The notes: a model not told the origin generated them from the letters alone. Positions 27,351-36,769 are shown, numbered from the stretch's first letter. The stretch: 64,000 nucleotides of DNA from Suilimivivens sp964393865 (GCA_964393865.1 CAYMUW010000003.1:62001-126000), one strand, 5' to 3'. Translations and numbers: made by a program.

Positions 27351-29102
27351 ATGCCGGGATTTTACCTGACTAATTTAGAATATTGTCCATGTGTGAAGGC
27401 ATGTGGTGAGATGATTTATAGAAACACGGAATTTTCGGATTATAAATTGTTTCAATATACAACTTCCAAATTTTGTGATGATAAGTGTTTTGACCTGCAG
27501 GAGCAATATTTTTCATGTATGGAGGGGGTCGTTCTCAATAAAAAGGAATTGCTTGAGAAATATCAGGCAAATAGTATTTCACATCTGACATTTCTTATGC
27601 ATCAAAAAAGGGAAGATTTTTTTAATGATTTTCGGGGAAGCTTTTCGGGGATGTATTGCGATTTGATGAGCAATAAATGGTTGCTTTTTACAAGTCATTA
27701 TGGTGATAATGCCGTTTTTTATTATCAGCATAATGATAAATTTATTATTTCTTCTTCTTTAGAGTGGCTTGCAGAAGGATTGAGATTGAATAAGATCTTT
27801 TATGATGTTAACGAAAAAGCAGTCTACTATATGCTTACATATGGTTTTATGGCAGATGAATCCACTTATATTAAAGGTGTAAATAGGTTACTGCCGGGAC
27901 AATATGCCCAAATTTCAAACTGCGGATTCCGGATAAATGAGTATTACACTTTAAAAAGAGATAAAATAAATCTGGAAAATAAATCGGAAGATGAAATGAT
28001 TGAGATACTGGATGAGTTATTTACTTGTGCTGTAAAGCGAGAATATGAGAAAGACTTGGAATATGGGTACAAGCACTTGATTGAGTTGAGTGGCGGGCTA
28101 GATTCCAGAATGAATTATTGGATTGCACATGAGTTAGGATACAAGGACTCGTTGGCAATTACTTTTTGCCAATCTAATTATATAGATGAACTAGTAGCAA
28201 AACAGATTGCTGATTATTGGAAAGAAGAGATACTTGTGTGGCCGCTTGACAGCGCTAAGCATTTGTATGATGTGGATAGAGACACAAAATTAAATTATGG
28301 AATATCGCTGTATTCTGGGGTTGGAGGAGAATTGCATATATTGGATAGCCTTAATATGCATCAATATGGTATCCTTCATACCGGTCAGTTGGGCGGAGCA
28401 GTGCTTGGAACCTATATAAAAAATGAACAGGAATTGTATATTTTAAAAACAGCAGGGAATTATTCCGATAAGCTTCTTGAAAAATATAATGATAATTCTT
28501 ATAGTAAGTATGAGAACAGAGAAGAATATCTTCTTAATACTCGAGGTTTATTAGGCTGCTTGGGTTCTCATCCTTTTGCAAGGTATTATACGGAGGAGTG
28601 TGCCCCCTTTCTGGATGTTGATGTGATGGATTTTTGTCTCAGCATACCATTGGCAAAGAGAATAGATCGATATATTTATAAGAAATGGATATTAGCGAAG
28701 CACCCTGATGCTGCAAAATTTATATGGGAACGAACAGGAGATTTGATTGATAAATCAGATTTTTATCTCAAGTGGAAGTTGATAAAGCAGATAGCGTGGG
28801 ATGTGATTGCTCATCCGAGTTTGTTGCTTCGAAAAATTGGATTACCGGTAAAAGCACCTACATTATCGGATTATCGTGGGATGAATCCAATGGATAAGTG
28901 GCTGCAGGATAATGAGAGCTTGCAAAAATTTGTAGAGGAATATTATCAAACGCACATTGGTATAGTGAGAAAAGTTTTATCCTCTAAACTGATAGAAGAT
29001 ATAGAAGAACTGTATAAGCAAGGAAGCATGGGCGAAAAAACACAGATTTTTACGGCATTGTCGGCAATAGAGTTATTATTCACTGATAAATATTGTGAAT
29101 AA
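27351..29102 (+). CDS. Asparagine-synthase-like amidotransferase lacking the N-terminal Cys
   Basis: About 583 residues. The C-terminal half is an ATP-pyrophosphatase domain of the AsnB type with SGGLDSR at 247-253 and a later SGVGGELH. The N-terminal half keeps a class II glutaminase-like fold (FRGSFSGMYCD, SSSLEWLAEGL) but starts M-P-G, not M-C-G, so the nucleophilic Cys is absent. In glycan clusters such proteins are thought to amidate uronic acids or similar carboxylates. Without the Cys, ammonia or another amine may be the donor. Start 27351 is placed by AGGAG 9 bases upstream; ATG 27345 and TTG 27342 are too close to it. Confidence 0.82.
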   Translation: MPGFYLTNLEYCPCVKACGEMIYRNTEFSDYKLFQYTTSKFCDDKCFDLQEQYFSCMEGVVLNKKELLEKYQANSISHLTFLMHQKREDFFNDFRGSFSGMYCDLMSNKWLLFTSHYGDNAVFYYQHNDKFIISSSLEWLAEGLRLNKIFYDVNEKAVYYMLTYGFMADESTYIKGVNRLLPGQYAQISNCGFRINEYYTLKRDKINLENKSEDEMIEILDELFTCAVKREYEKDLEYGYKHLIELSGGLDSRMNYWIAHELGYKDSLAITFCQSNYIDELVAKQIADYWKEEILVWPLDSAKHLYDVDRDTKLNYGISLYSGVGGELHILDSLNMHQYGILHTGQLGGAVLGTYIKNEQELYILKTAGNYSDKLLEKYNDNSYSKYENREEYLLNTRGLLGCLGSHPFARYYTEECAPFLDVDVMDFCLSIPLAKRIDRYIYKKWILAKHPDAAKFIWERTGDLIDKSDFYLKWKLIKQIAWDVIAHPSLLLRKIGLPVKAPTLSDYRGMNPMDKWLQDNESLQKFVEEYYQTHIGIVRKVLSSKLIEDIEELYKQGSMGEKTQIFTALSAIELLFTDKYCE

Positions 29103-29114
29103 ATGGAGGGAAAC

Positions 29115-29825
29115 GTGTTAAAGACATTAATAATTATTCCCGCCTTTAATGAGGAGGGAAGTATTGAGAAGGTTGTTGATAATTTGATAGAGAAATTTCC
29201 GCAATATGATTATCTTGTTATAAATGACGGCTCAACTGACCATACCAAAAGTATATGTAGCAATCATGGATATCATGTGGTAAACTTAGTGATTAATATG
29301 GGAATTGGAGGTGCTGTTCAAACCGGCTACCGGTATGCAAGAGATCATAATTATGAAATTGCAGTGCAGATTGATGGTGATGGGCAGCATGATGTATCAT
29401 ATTTGGAGGAAATGATAAGGCAGATTGAGGAAGAAAAGGCCGATATTGTTATCGGATCACGTTTTCTGGGAAAAGAAGGTTTCCAATCAACCCAAATACG
29501 CCGGGTAGGAATTAATTTTCTCAGTTTTTTAGGGAAGATTCTTACGGGGGTTTGTGTGAAGGATATCACTAGCGGATATCGGGTAGTAAACGCAAAGTTT
29601 ATTCGTATTTTTGCGGTAGATTATCCGGCGGATTATCCGGAGCCTGAGGCGATGGTTATTGCAGCTGTACATGGCGGCAGAATAATGGAATATCCGGTTG
29701 TCATGCGTGAAAGGGAAACCGGTGCAAGTTCTATAACTATGAAAAAATCAGTTTATTACATGTGTAAAGTAACATTGGCAATGATTATTCGGAGAATAAG
29801 CTTCGGAATCAGGAGGCAGAGATGA
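29115..29825 (+). CDS. DPM1-like GT2 polyprenyl-phosphate glycosyltransferase
   Basis: About 236 residues, the size of soluble dolichol/undecaprenyl-phosphate mannose or glucose synthases. Seen: LIIIPAFNEEGSIEKVV, VINDGSTDHT, GGAVQTGYRYA, QIDGDGQHD (87-93, metal site) and ITSGYRVVN. It would make undecaprenyl-P-sugar on the inner face as donor for GT-C enzymes. GTG 29115 follows GGAGGG; an ATG at 29103, directly after the previous stop, has no ribosome binding site. ATGA overlap with the DUF2304 gene marks a fixed pair. Confidence 0.88.
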   Translation: MLKTLIIIPAFNEEGSIEKVVDNLIEKFPQYDYLVINDGSTDHTKSICSNHGYHVVNLVINMGIGGAVQTGYRYARDHNYEIAVQIDGDGQHDVSYLEEMIRQIEEEKADIVIGSRFLGKEGFQSTQIRRVGINFLSFLGKILTGVCVKDITSGYRVVNAKFIRIFAVDYPADYPEPEAMVIAAVHGGRIMEYPVVMRERETGASSITMKKSVYYMCKVTLAMIIRRISFGIRRQR

Positions 29826-30190
29826 TCCCTTTAACTCTTAGGATAACCATAATAATTGCTGTGATTTGCTATTTTATTTTTATTCTGTATTACTTGAAAA
29901 ATAAAATGCTGGAATTAAAGTATACTTTGATTTGGCTGGCAGCTGGTTTTATTATGGTGTTGTTGACTACATTCCCGGAATTATTATTAAGGTTTGTTGC
30001 AATTTTTGGTATTGAGAGCAACATGAACGGGTTGTATATTTTATTATTTGCTTTTATTATTATGACATTAATGACATTAACGTCTATTGTGTCAAGGCAA
30101 AATTTGAAAATTCGTATTTTGATTCAGGAACTGAGCATGCTGGAAAAAAGGATACGGGAATTGGAAAGCACGGAGCAGAGAGATAATTGA
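29822..30190 (+). CDS. DUF2304 family small membrane protein
   Basis: 122 residues: three transmembrane helices (starting LRITIIIAVICYFIFILYYL) and a C-terminal amphipathic/coiled-coil tail (KIRILIQELSMLEKRIRELE). DUF2304 proteins very often sit directly downstream of DPM1-like GT2 genes, as here; they are presumed to aid membrane docking of the transferase or flipping of the polyprenyl-P-sugar. The start overlaps the GT2 stop, and its stop overlaps the TTG of the next gene. Confidence 0.85.
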   Translation: MIPLTLRITIIIAVICYFIFILYYLKNKMLELKYTLIWLAAGFIMVLLTTFPELLLRFVAIFGIESNMNGLYILLFAFIIMTLMTLTSIVSRQNLKIRILIQELSMLEKRIRELESTEQRDN

Positions 30191-31398
30191 AAAAGTTAGT
30201 TCAAATAAACACTGTTTGTAATACAAGCACCGGAAAGCTCATGGGAGATATTCAGAGGAAGGCAAGTGCATTAGGCTATGAGACGCTCTCCTTGGTGGGA
30301 AGACGAAAGCCTTTTTCGGATCTTCGTTGTGAAAAAATAGGAAATGCCCTATCGTTTTGGATACATGTGGGGATTAATACTGTATTTGACAGGCAGGGGT
30401 ATGGTTCTTATTATGTAACCAAAAAGATGATCCGCAGGCTCCGGCAGGAGCGGCCTGATATTATCCATCTTCATAATCTGCATGGGTATTATCTCAATTT
30501 GCCCTTGTTATTTCGTTACCTGTCAGAGGAATATGATGGGGAGATTTTCTGGACATTTCACGACTGCTGGCCGTTTACAGGTCACTGTGCATATTTTACT
30601 GCAGTCGGCTGCAGCAAATGGGAAACAGAGTGCAGTAAATGTCCTAATAAAAAAGTATACCCAATCAGCTTGTTTGCCGATGCTTCCCGCCGAAATTACT
30701 CTGATAAGAAAAGAATGTTTACCAGGGTAAGAAATATGACGGTTATTGTTCCGTCAAAATGGATGGAGTCGATGGTAAAAAGATCTTTTTTCAGTAATTA
30801 CCCAGTGGTAACGGTGAACAATGGAATTGATCTCAAAGCTTTTTCTTACAGAAAGCCTTTAAATGAGTTATATGATAAGTATGGTATTAGCAGAGAAAAG
30901 AAAGTAATTCTCGGAGTTGCAAGTGTTTGGGATGCACGGAAAGGAATGGTGGATTTTCTTTCGCTGGCTCCGGAATTGTCGGCTGATTATCAAATTTTTC
31001 TTGTAGGTTTGTCCCCAAGGCAAATTAAAAGACTGCCACGGAGTATTAAAGGGATAACTCAGACCGGAGATGTGAAGGAGCTTGCTATGATTTATTCTTT
31101 AGCGCATGTTTTTGTCAATCCGTCAATTGAAGAATCTTTCTCGCTTGTGACAGTTGAGGCAATAGCTTGTGGAACACCGGTGATTGTTCTGGATACAAGT
31201 GCGGTAAAAGAGCTTGTCTGTGAAGACAATGGTATTGTCCTAAAAAAGCATGAAGCGGAAGATTATTTGGATGCAATTAAGAGATTGGAGGAACGAAAGC
31301 TATCAAGAGAGCAAATTGCGCGGACGGCTGAGCGGTATAATGCGGATGAATATGCGAATAGGATTGTTGGCTTGTATAGTGGTTGGCAAAAGAAATGA
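30187..31398 (+). CDS. Glycosyltransferase family 4 (GT-B)
   Basis: About 403 residues. Opens KKLVQINTVCNTSTGKLMGDI; then IIHLHNLHGYYLNLPLLF, TFHDCWPFTGHCAYF with a Cys-rich loop (CSKWETECSKCPNK), GVASVWDARKGMVDFL and PSIEESFSLVTVEAIACGTPV (E-x7-E). This Cys loop is typical of a GT4 subgroup found in Clostridia and Bacteroidetes glycan clusters. The start is TTG, overlapping the DUF2304 stop; GGAGCAGAG lies upstream. Sugar unknown. Confidence 0.9.
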   Translation: MKKLVQINTVCNTSTGKLMGDIQRKASALGYETLSLVGRRKPFSDLRCEKIGNALSFWIHVGINTVFDRQGYGSYYVTKKMIRRLRQERPDIIHLHNLHGYYLNLPLLFRYLSEEYDGEIFWTFHDCWPFTGHCAYFTAVGCSKWETECSKCPNKKVYPISLFADASRRNYSDKKRMFTRVRNMTVIVPSKWMESMVKRSFFSNYPVVTVNNGIDLKAFSYRKPLNELYDKYGISREKKVILGVASVWDARKGMVDFLSLAPELSADYQIFLVGLSPRQIKRLPRSIKGITQTGDVKELAMIYSLAHVFVNPSIEESFSLVTVEAIACGTPVIVLDTSAVKELVCEDNGIVLKKHEAEDYLDAIKRLEERKLSREQIARTAERYNADEYANRIVGLYSGWQKK

Positions 31399-33245
31399 AT
31401 AAAAAAAGAAAAGGAATTGTAATTCTTTTATGCAGCTTTATGGTGCTTTTATGCATCGGCTGTTTAAAAAGAAGCAGAGGGCTTCTTTTTGATATAGATG
31501 AAGAGGGAAATCTTATTGTTTCAATAAGAATAGAGGAAGAAATACAAGAATTATATCCATACTATGACGCATCATCAAATGTTTATTATTTCTTTTTACC
31601 GGCTTTTATAAAGGATAATCAAATATATAATGGATCTTTCAATTTGAAGGATCTGATAATAAATGGAAAAAACGTGCCATTCTTGTGCAGTATGCAATGG
31701 GAAGAAGACACAGTTTACTCCATTGCCTGTGATGCTTTAGAGGAGGGTGAATATAATGTTGTATTTATGCGTTCAGCAAACTTACATTCATTGTTTATAG
31801 AAACAGACAGTGGTAATCTGGACAAAATCCATGAAAACAAGAATAATGAGGAAAGCGGAAGTATTTTGGTTGTTTCAGAAAAAGGCCAAGTGGAATGCAA
31901 CGGTAAATTAAGCCGGTTTTCGGGGAGAGGAAATACCACCTACAGAGCAGGAAAGAAGCCATATACGTTTACTTTAAATATTGCTCAGGAATTATGTGGG
32001 ATAGAAAAAGGGAAACGTTGGAACTTATTAGCTTTGTATTATGAAAATGATAAAATTCATTCTAAAATAACCTACGATCTGGCCAGATATTTGGGAATGG
32101 AATATGCGGTTGAATGTAATTGGGTGGATTTCTATTGCAATGGAAACTACATGGGATTATATTTATTGACAGAAGCTGTTTCGGTGGGAGAAGGACGCAT
32201 AGAGATCAACGATCTGGATGAAGAAAATGAAAGCGAGAATTTTGAAACGGATTTGGCGGAGCATGAGATAAAGAGAGTGGAAGGGAAGTATGCATGCTAT
32301 GAAATAGAAGACCCTGAAAATATTACAGGGGGATATCTCATAGAGAAGAGAGATCCGTTAAGGATTAAAGACTGGGAGCCATTTTTTAAGACAGATGTTT
32401 TTGGCTTTTATTTTACGATAAATACACCCAAATATATATCTGAACGGGAAAGCTTTTATATTCAGCAGTATATTCAAAACATTGAAAATCTGATAAATGC
32501 AGATGGGGATTATTGGACATATATTGACATGGAATCCTTTTCAAAGCAATATTTAATAGATAAAATTGTAGTGGATAATGATGCTATGTATGAAAGTGCT
32601 TTCTATTATAAGGACAAGGACAGCGAAGTGCTCAAAGCGGGACCGATATGGGATTATGACAGAGCATTTGGAGCAATATTATCTGACTATACTTTAAAAA
32701 TAGAAGATGCGCCTAATGCCATGGCAGAGTGGTATTCTCACTTTTACAAGGATGAAGAATTTAAGAAACAAATGATAAGTTATTATAAAGAGGCCTTACC
32801 ATATCTGCAGTGGATTTGTGAAGAAGGAATTGATATCTATGTTGATTATATTTCTGCGTCTTTGGAAATGGACAACATTATTATGTCAGGCTTTCCGCCG
32901 AATGAAACCAGCTGTTATGGAAGTTATGACAATTACATCCGGTATCTAAAATTTTTTATTGCCGCAAGGATCAATTATTTAAATGATCTATGGAAAGTTG
33001 ATTTTAATGATATTGACATTCCGTCAGGAAATAATGAATACCACTTAGTACAATTTTGGAATGGAAATGAGTGCGTTGACAAATGTATGGTTCGGGATGG
33101 CGAGGCAATTGACCAATTTCCAATATGTGATTTGGATGAAAAATATGTTTGGCGAAGAGACTATACAGGAAAGGAATATGATACATTTATTCCGATCTAT
33201 GAGGATGTGGATTTATACATATATGTGCAGGAAACAGACGGATAA
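31395..33245 (+). CDS. CotH kinase family protein, probable lipoprotein or membrane-anchored
   Basis: About 616 residues. N-terminal hydrophobic segment ends LLCIGC, a weak lipobox. After a 130-residue beta-rich region the CotH domain begins: FSGRGNTTYRAGKKPYTF, WNLLALYYENDKIHSK, CNGNYMGLYLLTEAV and IWDYDRAFGAIL, with Asp420 and Asp422 in the expected W-D-x-D active-site motif. CotH-fold proteins are kinases. It is the first of a CotH / VTC / DUF4956 trio also found together in other Clostridia. ATG at 31395 overlaps the previous stop. Substrate unknown. Confidence 0.86.
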   Translation: MNKKRKGIVILLCSFMVLLCIGCLKRSRGLLFDIDEEGNLIVSIRIEEEIQELYPYYDASSNVYYFFLPAFIKDNQIYNGSFNLKDLIINGKNVPFLCSMQWEEDTVYSIACDALEEGEYNVVFMRSANLHSLFIETDSGNLDKIHENKNNEESGSILVVSEKGQVECNGKLSRFSGRGNTTYRAGKKPYTFTLNIAQELCGIEKGKRWNLLALYYENDKIHSKITYDLARYLGMEYAVECNWVDFYCNGNYMGLYLLTEAVSVGEGRIEINDLDEENESENFETDLAEHEIKRVEGKYACYEIEDPENITGGYLIEKRDPLRIKDWEPFFKTDVFGFYFTINTPKYISERESFYIQQYIQNIENLINADGDYWTYIDMESFSKQYLIDKIVVDNDAMYESAFYYKDKDSEVLKAGPIWDYDRAFGAILSDYTLKIEDAPNAMAEWYSHFYKDEEFKKQMISYYKEALPYLQWICEEGIDIYVDYISASLEMDNIIMSGFPPNETSCYGSYDNYIRYLKFFIAARINYLNDLWKVDFNDIDIPSGNNEYHLVQFWNGNECVDKCMVRDGEAIDQFPICDLDEKYVWRRDYTGKEYDTFIPIYEDVDLYIYVQETDG

Positions 33246-33265
33246 GAGCACAAGTGAGGTTAATG

Positions 33266-33964
33266 ATGTATCGTGTAGAAGATAAATTTGTATGTGATGA
33301 AAGAGAACTTTTTTACTTGCAATCTAAGTTGGAGTGTGTTTTGCGCACAGATCAAAATCAGGACAGTGATTATGGTTATACTATAACAAGCGTGTATTTT
33401 GATGACTATTATGACAGGCATTTGACAGATGCAATAAATGGAAACCAGGTTCGTGAGAAATATCGTATAAGAATATATAATGGTTCCTATGACACGATTA
33501 AGTTAGAGGTCAAATATAAAAGAGATAATCGTATTTTAAAAAAGAGCCGCAAAATTTCCAGAGAACAGATGATTTTGCTGATGCAGGGAAAGTGCATTGA
33601 AGATAATGAGCCGTCACTTGATAACACAATTACACTTTTTAATATTGCAATCAGTGAGAGAAAGTTAGCTCCTGTGATTATTGTGGAATATGACAGGAAA
33701 GCGTTTGTGTTTGATGCCGGGAATGTAAGAATAACACTTGATCGTAATCTGCGCTTTGGAAAGAGAATAGATCTGTTTATGCAGGAAATGGAATTTCCCA
33801 GAATGCATGTGCCAAAGCCGGACAGTATACTTGAAGTTAAATATGACGAGTTTCTGCCAGGCTTTATTGCGGGAATTTTGGAAAGCGGAAATATGAGACA
33901 AGAATCATATTCAAAATATAGATTATGCAGAGAGGAAGAAATACTATGTCGACAAAGGATGTAA
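33266..33964 (+). CDS. VTC-domain (polyphosphate-polymerase-like) protein
   Basis: About 232 residues spanning one VTC domain: YRVEDKFVCDERELFYLQ, ITSVYFDDYYDRHL, REKYRIRIYNG, IKLEVKYKRDNRILKKSR and a late LEVKYDEFLPGF. These basic and acidic strands form the triphosphate tunnel of CYTH/VTC proteins. In yeast VTC4 makes polyphosphate; the bacterial single-domain proteins have no settled function. Start chosen at ATG 33266, six bases after GAGG; ATG 33263 is adjacent. Its end overlaps the DUF4956 gene by 19 bp. Confidence 0.87.
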   Translation: MYRVEDKFVCDERELFYLQSKLECVLRTDQNQDSDYGYTITSVYFDDYYDRHLTDAINGNQVREKYRIRIYNGSYDTIKLEVKYKRDNRILKKSRKISREQMILLMQGKCIEDNEPSLDNTITLFNIAISERKLAPVIIVEYDRKAFVFDAGNVRITLDRNLRFGKRIDLFMQEMEFPRMHVPKPDSILEVKYDEFLPGFIAGILESGNMRQESYSKYRLCREEEILCRQRM

Positions 33965-34623
33965 TAAAAAACAGTGTTTATGAAAGCTTAGCAGGAGGTA
34001 CAGGACTTTCGTTTATGGAAGTCGGTATTATTTTTTTACTGGCGATTGTAATAGGATTGTATGTATATCTGATATATAAATTATCGGGAAAAGCAGCATT
34101 TTATTCAAGAGATACGGGAACTACAATTGCAGGGATGCCAATAGTAATAGCGGCGATAATGGTTGCAATGCAATCAAATTTGATTGTATCACTTGGTATG
34201 GTTGGAGCATTATCCATTGTACGTTTTAGAAATGCGGTAAAAAATCCATTAGATATTTTGTATTTATTTTGGTCCATTAGTGCAGGAATTATTTGTGGTG
34301 TCGGACTTAAATTACTGGCAGTTTTTTTATGCATTGTTATGACGCTTCTGCTCTTGATAATAAGCTTAATTCCTAACTCAAAGGCGGAATCTGTTCTGGT
34401 TTTGAGGTCATTTGATGATACGGTGGACTGGGACGAAGTCAAAAAGGTGCTGTGTGGTTATTCCCGTAACTGTAAGGAGAAATCACGGAGCATCCGAAAT
34501 GGGGAAACAGAGATTATTTTTGAATTATCCACATCGAAGGAAAATGAAATGCTGCAGGGCTTAAATAAATTCAACCTGACTCAAATTAATTTTTTGGCAC
34601 ATGATGGTGAATTTCGTATATAA
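33946..34623 (+). CDS. DUF4956 family membrane protein
   Basis: About 225 residues: three to four helices (FMEVGIIFLLAIVIGLYVYL; AGMPIVIAAIMVAM; LLAVFLCIVMTLLLLIISL) and a C-terminal soluble domain of about 80 residues. The conserved GMVGALSIVRFRNAVKNPLD is the DUF4956 signature. DUF4956 genes commonly neighbour VTC-domain and CotH genes, so the protein may be their membrane partner. ATG 33946 follows GAGGAAG. Confidence 0.87.
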   Translation: MSTKDVIKNSVYESLAGGTGLSFMEVGIIFLLAIVIGLYVYLIYKLSGKAAFYSRDTGTTIAGMPIVIAAIMVAMQSNLIVSLGMVGALSIVRFRNAVKNPLDILYLFWSISAGIICGVGLKLLAVFLCIVMTLLLLIISLIPNSKAESVLVLRSFDDTVDWDEVKKVLCGYSRNCKEKSRSIRNGETEIIFELSTSKENEMLQGLNKFNLTQINFLAHDGEFRI

Positions 34624-34662
34624 ATTTATGATTGGGAAAGATGCTGCGGCAAGAGGCGGAAA

Positions 34663-35574
34663 ATGAAAAAAATAAGTGTGATTCTGGTGAATTACAATGG
34701 GGGAAAATATAACGACAATTGTATCGAGTCGCTTTTTCGAAGCACCATTGCTTCTGAATTGCAGATAATCATAGTGGATAACGCATCTACGGATAAGTCG
34801 CTTCAATGTCTTATGGATAAGTGGGGATCAAATGAGCAGATAGTTATTCTTCCGTTAGAAAAAAATTTCGGCTTTTCCAAAGCAAATAATATTGGAATAG
34901 AATGGGCTGAAAAAAGCGGTTCCGATTATTTCCTGTTATTGAATAATGATACGGAAATCGCCGGGGATGCCATAGAAAGGATGATAGATGTTCAAAAAGA
35001 AACAGGGGGAATTGTTGTTCCTAAGATTGCCTATGCAGATAACCCGGATGTGATCTGGTGCGCTGGGGGAAGCTTCAGTAAAGTGCTTTTAAAACCCATA
35101 CAGCGCGGGCTTAATCAAAAAGATGTAGGGCAGTATAATCAGAGTGAACGGTGCACATTTGCAAATGGATGCTGTATGCTTTTGAACAGGCAGATTATAC
35201 AAAAAACAGGGCTGTTGGATGAACAGTTCTTTTTGTATTATGAGGATACGGAGTACAGTCTGAGAGCTAAGCAGAATGATATATCAATATGGTATTGTGC
35301 AGAAGCATTAGTTTATCATAAGGTGAATGGTTCCACGCTTGGAAATGAGAGACCGGACAGTGCTTATTATATAGCTCGAAACTGGCTGATTTGTAATCGT
35401 AAGTGCATGAAAAAAAAATTTGGTCTTTTTTTAGCCTACTATGCGTTAAACAGATTTGTTTGGATTATTATTTGGTTTGTTACAAATAAAAAAAGAAATA
35501 TAATTGCGACAATGGAGGGAATTATAGATTATAGAAGAGGCATATCCGGGCAGTATTCAAAGAATAGTTTGTAA
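34663..35574 (+). CDS. Glycosyltransferase family 2, rhamnosyltransferase-like
   Basis: About 303 residues. ISVILVNYNGGKYNDNC, IIIVDNASTDKSLQC, EKNFGFSKANNIGIE and LLNNDTEIAGDAI match the GT2 branch that includes RfbF/WbbL-like rhamnosyltransferases; LLDEQFFLYYEDTEYSLRAK carries the catalytic-base E-D-T-E-Y region. A C-terminal amphipathic stretch (YYALNRFVWIIIWFVTN) may dock to the membrane. Start ATG follows GAGGCGG. A good promoter candidate overlaps its end. Confidence 0.91.
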   Translation: MKKISVILVNYNGGKYNDNCIESLFRSTIASELQIIIVDNASTDKSLQCLMDKWGSNEQIVILPLEKNFGFSKANNIGIEWAEKSGSDYFLLLNNDTEIAGDAIERMIDVQKETGGIVVPKIAYADNPDVIWCAGGSFSKVLLKPIQRGLNQKDVGQYNQSERCTFANGCCMLLNRQIIQKTGLLDEQFFLYYEDTEYSLRAKQNDISIWYCAEALVYHKVNGSTLGNERPDSAYYIARNWLICNRKCMKKKFGLFLAYYALNRFVWIIIWFVTNKKRNIIATMEGIIDYRRGISGQYSKNSL

Positions 35575-35597
35575 AGAAATTGTGTTTATGTTATACT
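35569..35597 (+). promoter_or_regulatory. Sigma-A-type promoter candidate
   Basis: TTGTAA (35569-35574), a 17-bp spacer, then TATACT (35592-35597) with an upstream TG one base away (TGTTATACT, extended -10). It overlaps the last codons of the GT2 gene and would start transcription about 20 bp before the ATG of the next GT4 gene. Confidence 0.55.
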
Positions 35598-35622
35598 AGT
35601 TTGAATTGGAGCGGTATAAGAA

Positions 35623-36744
35623 ATGAGGAAAAAAAGGGGTTATTATATACATTTTGATGCCAGAAAATCTATAGGCGTAAGTAAGAAAATTGATATGCAG
35701 ATAAAAGCATTTAATACTCGATTTTCCGTGCAGGAAATACAGATTACTGCCACACCAAGGAATTTGTTCCAACGTATAATCGGACTTTTACCCTTTGCGT
35801 CCATTACAAGAGATTACGAAGAGGCATGGCAGAGAATTGATAACCCTGATTTTGTTTATGTAAGAAGGACAGTTGCAGATCATGACTATATGTCATTTCT
35901 TAGCCGAATTATAAAGAAATATCCCAAGTGTAAGATTATTGTTGAGATATTTACTTATCCGTATGATAAGGATGATTTTGGAAAATGGAATGCATGGCCT
36001 TTTTATATAAAGGAGCTGATGCAAAGAAAGAAACACAGACAGTATATTGACCGTTTTGTAACATACAGTGAGGATAAAGAAATTTTTGGAGTCCCAACTA
36101 TTTGTACAACTAATGGTGTAGATGTTCAACAAATTAAAATAACTTCTGGGACATACCTGCCAAATCAAATTACCATGGTCGGTGTGGCATATATGCAAAG
36201 GCAGCATGGGTATGAGAGGGTTATCAGCGGACTTAAAGACTATTATAAAAAGGGAAATGTAAAAAAAAAGGTTTGCTTATATTTAGTTGGTGATGGACCG
36301 GAAAAGGAGCGTTATCAGAAGCTGGTTCAGTGTTACGACCTTCAGGAATATGTGAAGTTTTATCCTACTGTTACCGGTGAAAAACTCGACGAGATATATG
36401 AACAGTCAGATATTGCGTTGGCATCGTTTGGATTTTATAAAGCCGGTGTCTATTTAAATTCTTCATTAAAAGTATATGAATGTCTGGCGAAGGGACTGCC
36501 GTTTGCAACGGGTTGTTCAATAGCAGGTATTGAAAAAGACTGTCCCTTTATGTTTGAGTTTCCTAATAATAAGAGTGTGATAGATATTGCACAAATTGTG
36601 AGGAAATTTGAAAAATTAAGGAATAATGGCAGCAAAAGCAAAGAAGAATTAGCTAAAGAAATACACTTGTTTGCAGAACAAAATTTCAGTATGGAAATTG
36701 TAATGGGACCGATAATAGATTATATTGAGAAAGCAGAAGATTAA
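35623..36744 (+). CDS. Glycosyltransferase family 4-like (GT-B)
   Basis: About 373 residues. The N-terminal half is divergent (YYIHFDARKSIGVSKKIDMQ; FVYVRRTVADHDYMSFL), while the C-terminal half is a clear GT4 domain: CTTNGVDVQQIKI, LYLVGDGPEKERYQKLV, VTGEKLDEIYEQSDIALASF and LNSSLKVYECLAKGLPFATG. The last block replaces the usual E-x7-E start with N-S-S-L-K-x-x-E. ATG lies behind TTGGAGCGG and the promoter candidate at 35569-35597. Confidence 0.83.
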   Translation: MRKKRGYYIHFDARKSIGVSKKIDMQIKAFNTRFSVQEIQITATPRNLFQRIIGLLPFASITRDYEEAWQRIDNPDFVYVRRTVADHDYMSFLSRIIKKYPKCKIIVEIFTYPYDKDDFGKWNAWPFYIKELMQRKKHRQYIDRFVTYSEDKEIFGVPTICTTNGVDVQQIKITSGTYLPNQITMVGVAYMQRQHGYERVISGLKDYYKKGNVKKKVCLYLVGDGPEKERYQKLVQCYDLQEYVKFYPTVTGEKLDEIYEQSDIALASFGFYKAGVYLNSSLKVYECLAKGLPFATGCSIAGIEKDCPFMFEFPNNKSVIDIAQIVRKFEKLRNNGSKSKEELAKEIHLFAEQNFSMEIVMGPIIDYIEKAED

Positions 36745-36769
36745 AAGCAGTTGTGCAGAGAGGCTTTTT

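Noticed and set aside
36261..36269. Runs of eight to nine A in several genes (for example 36261-36269 and 35410-35418) as slippage sites
   Set aside because: Such runs are common Lys-codon strings in AT-rich DNA and none stands out in position; only the nine-G tract is unusual for the composition.
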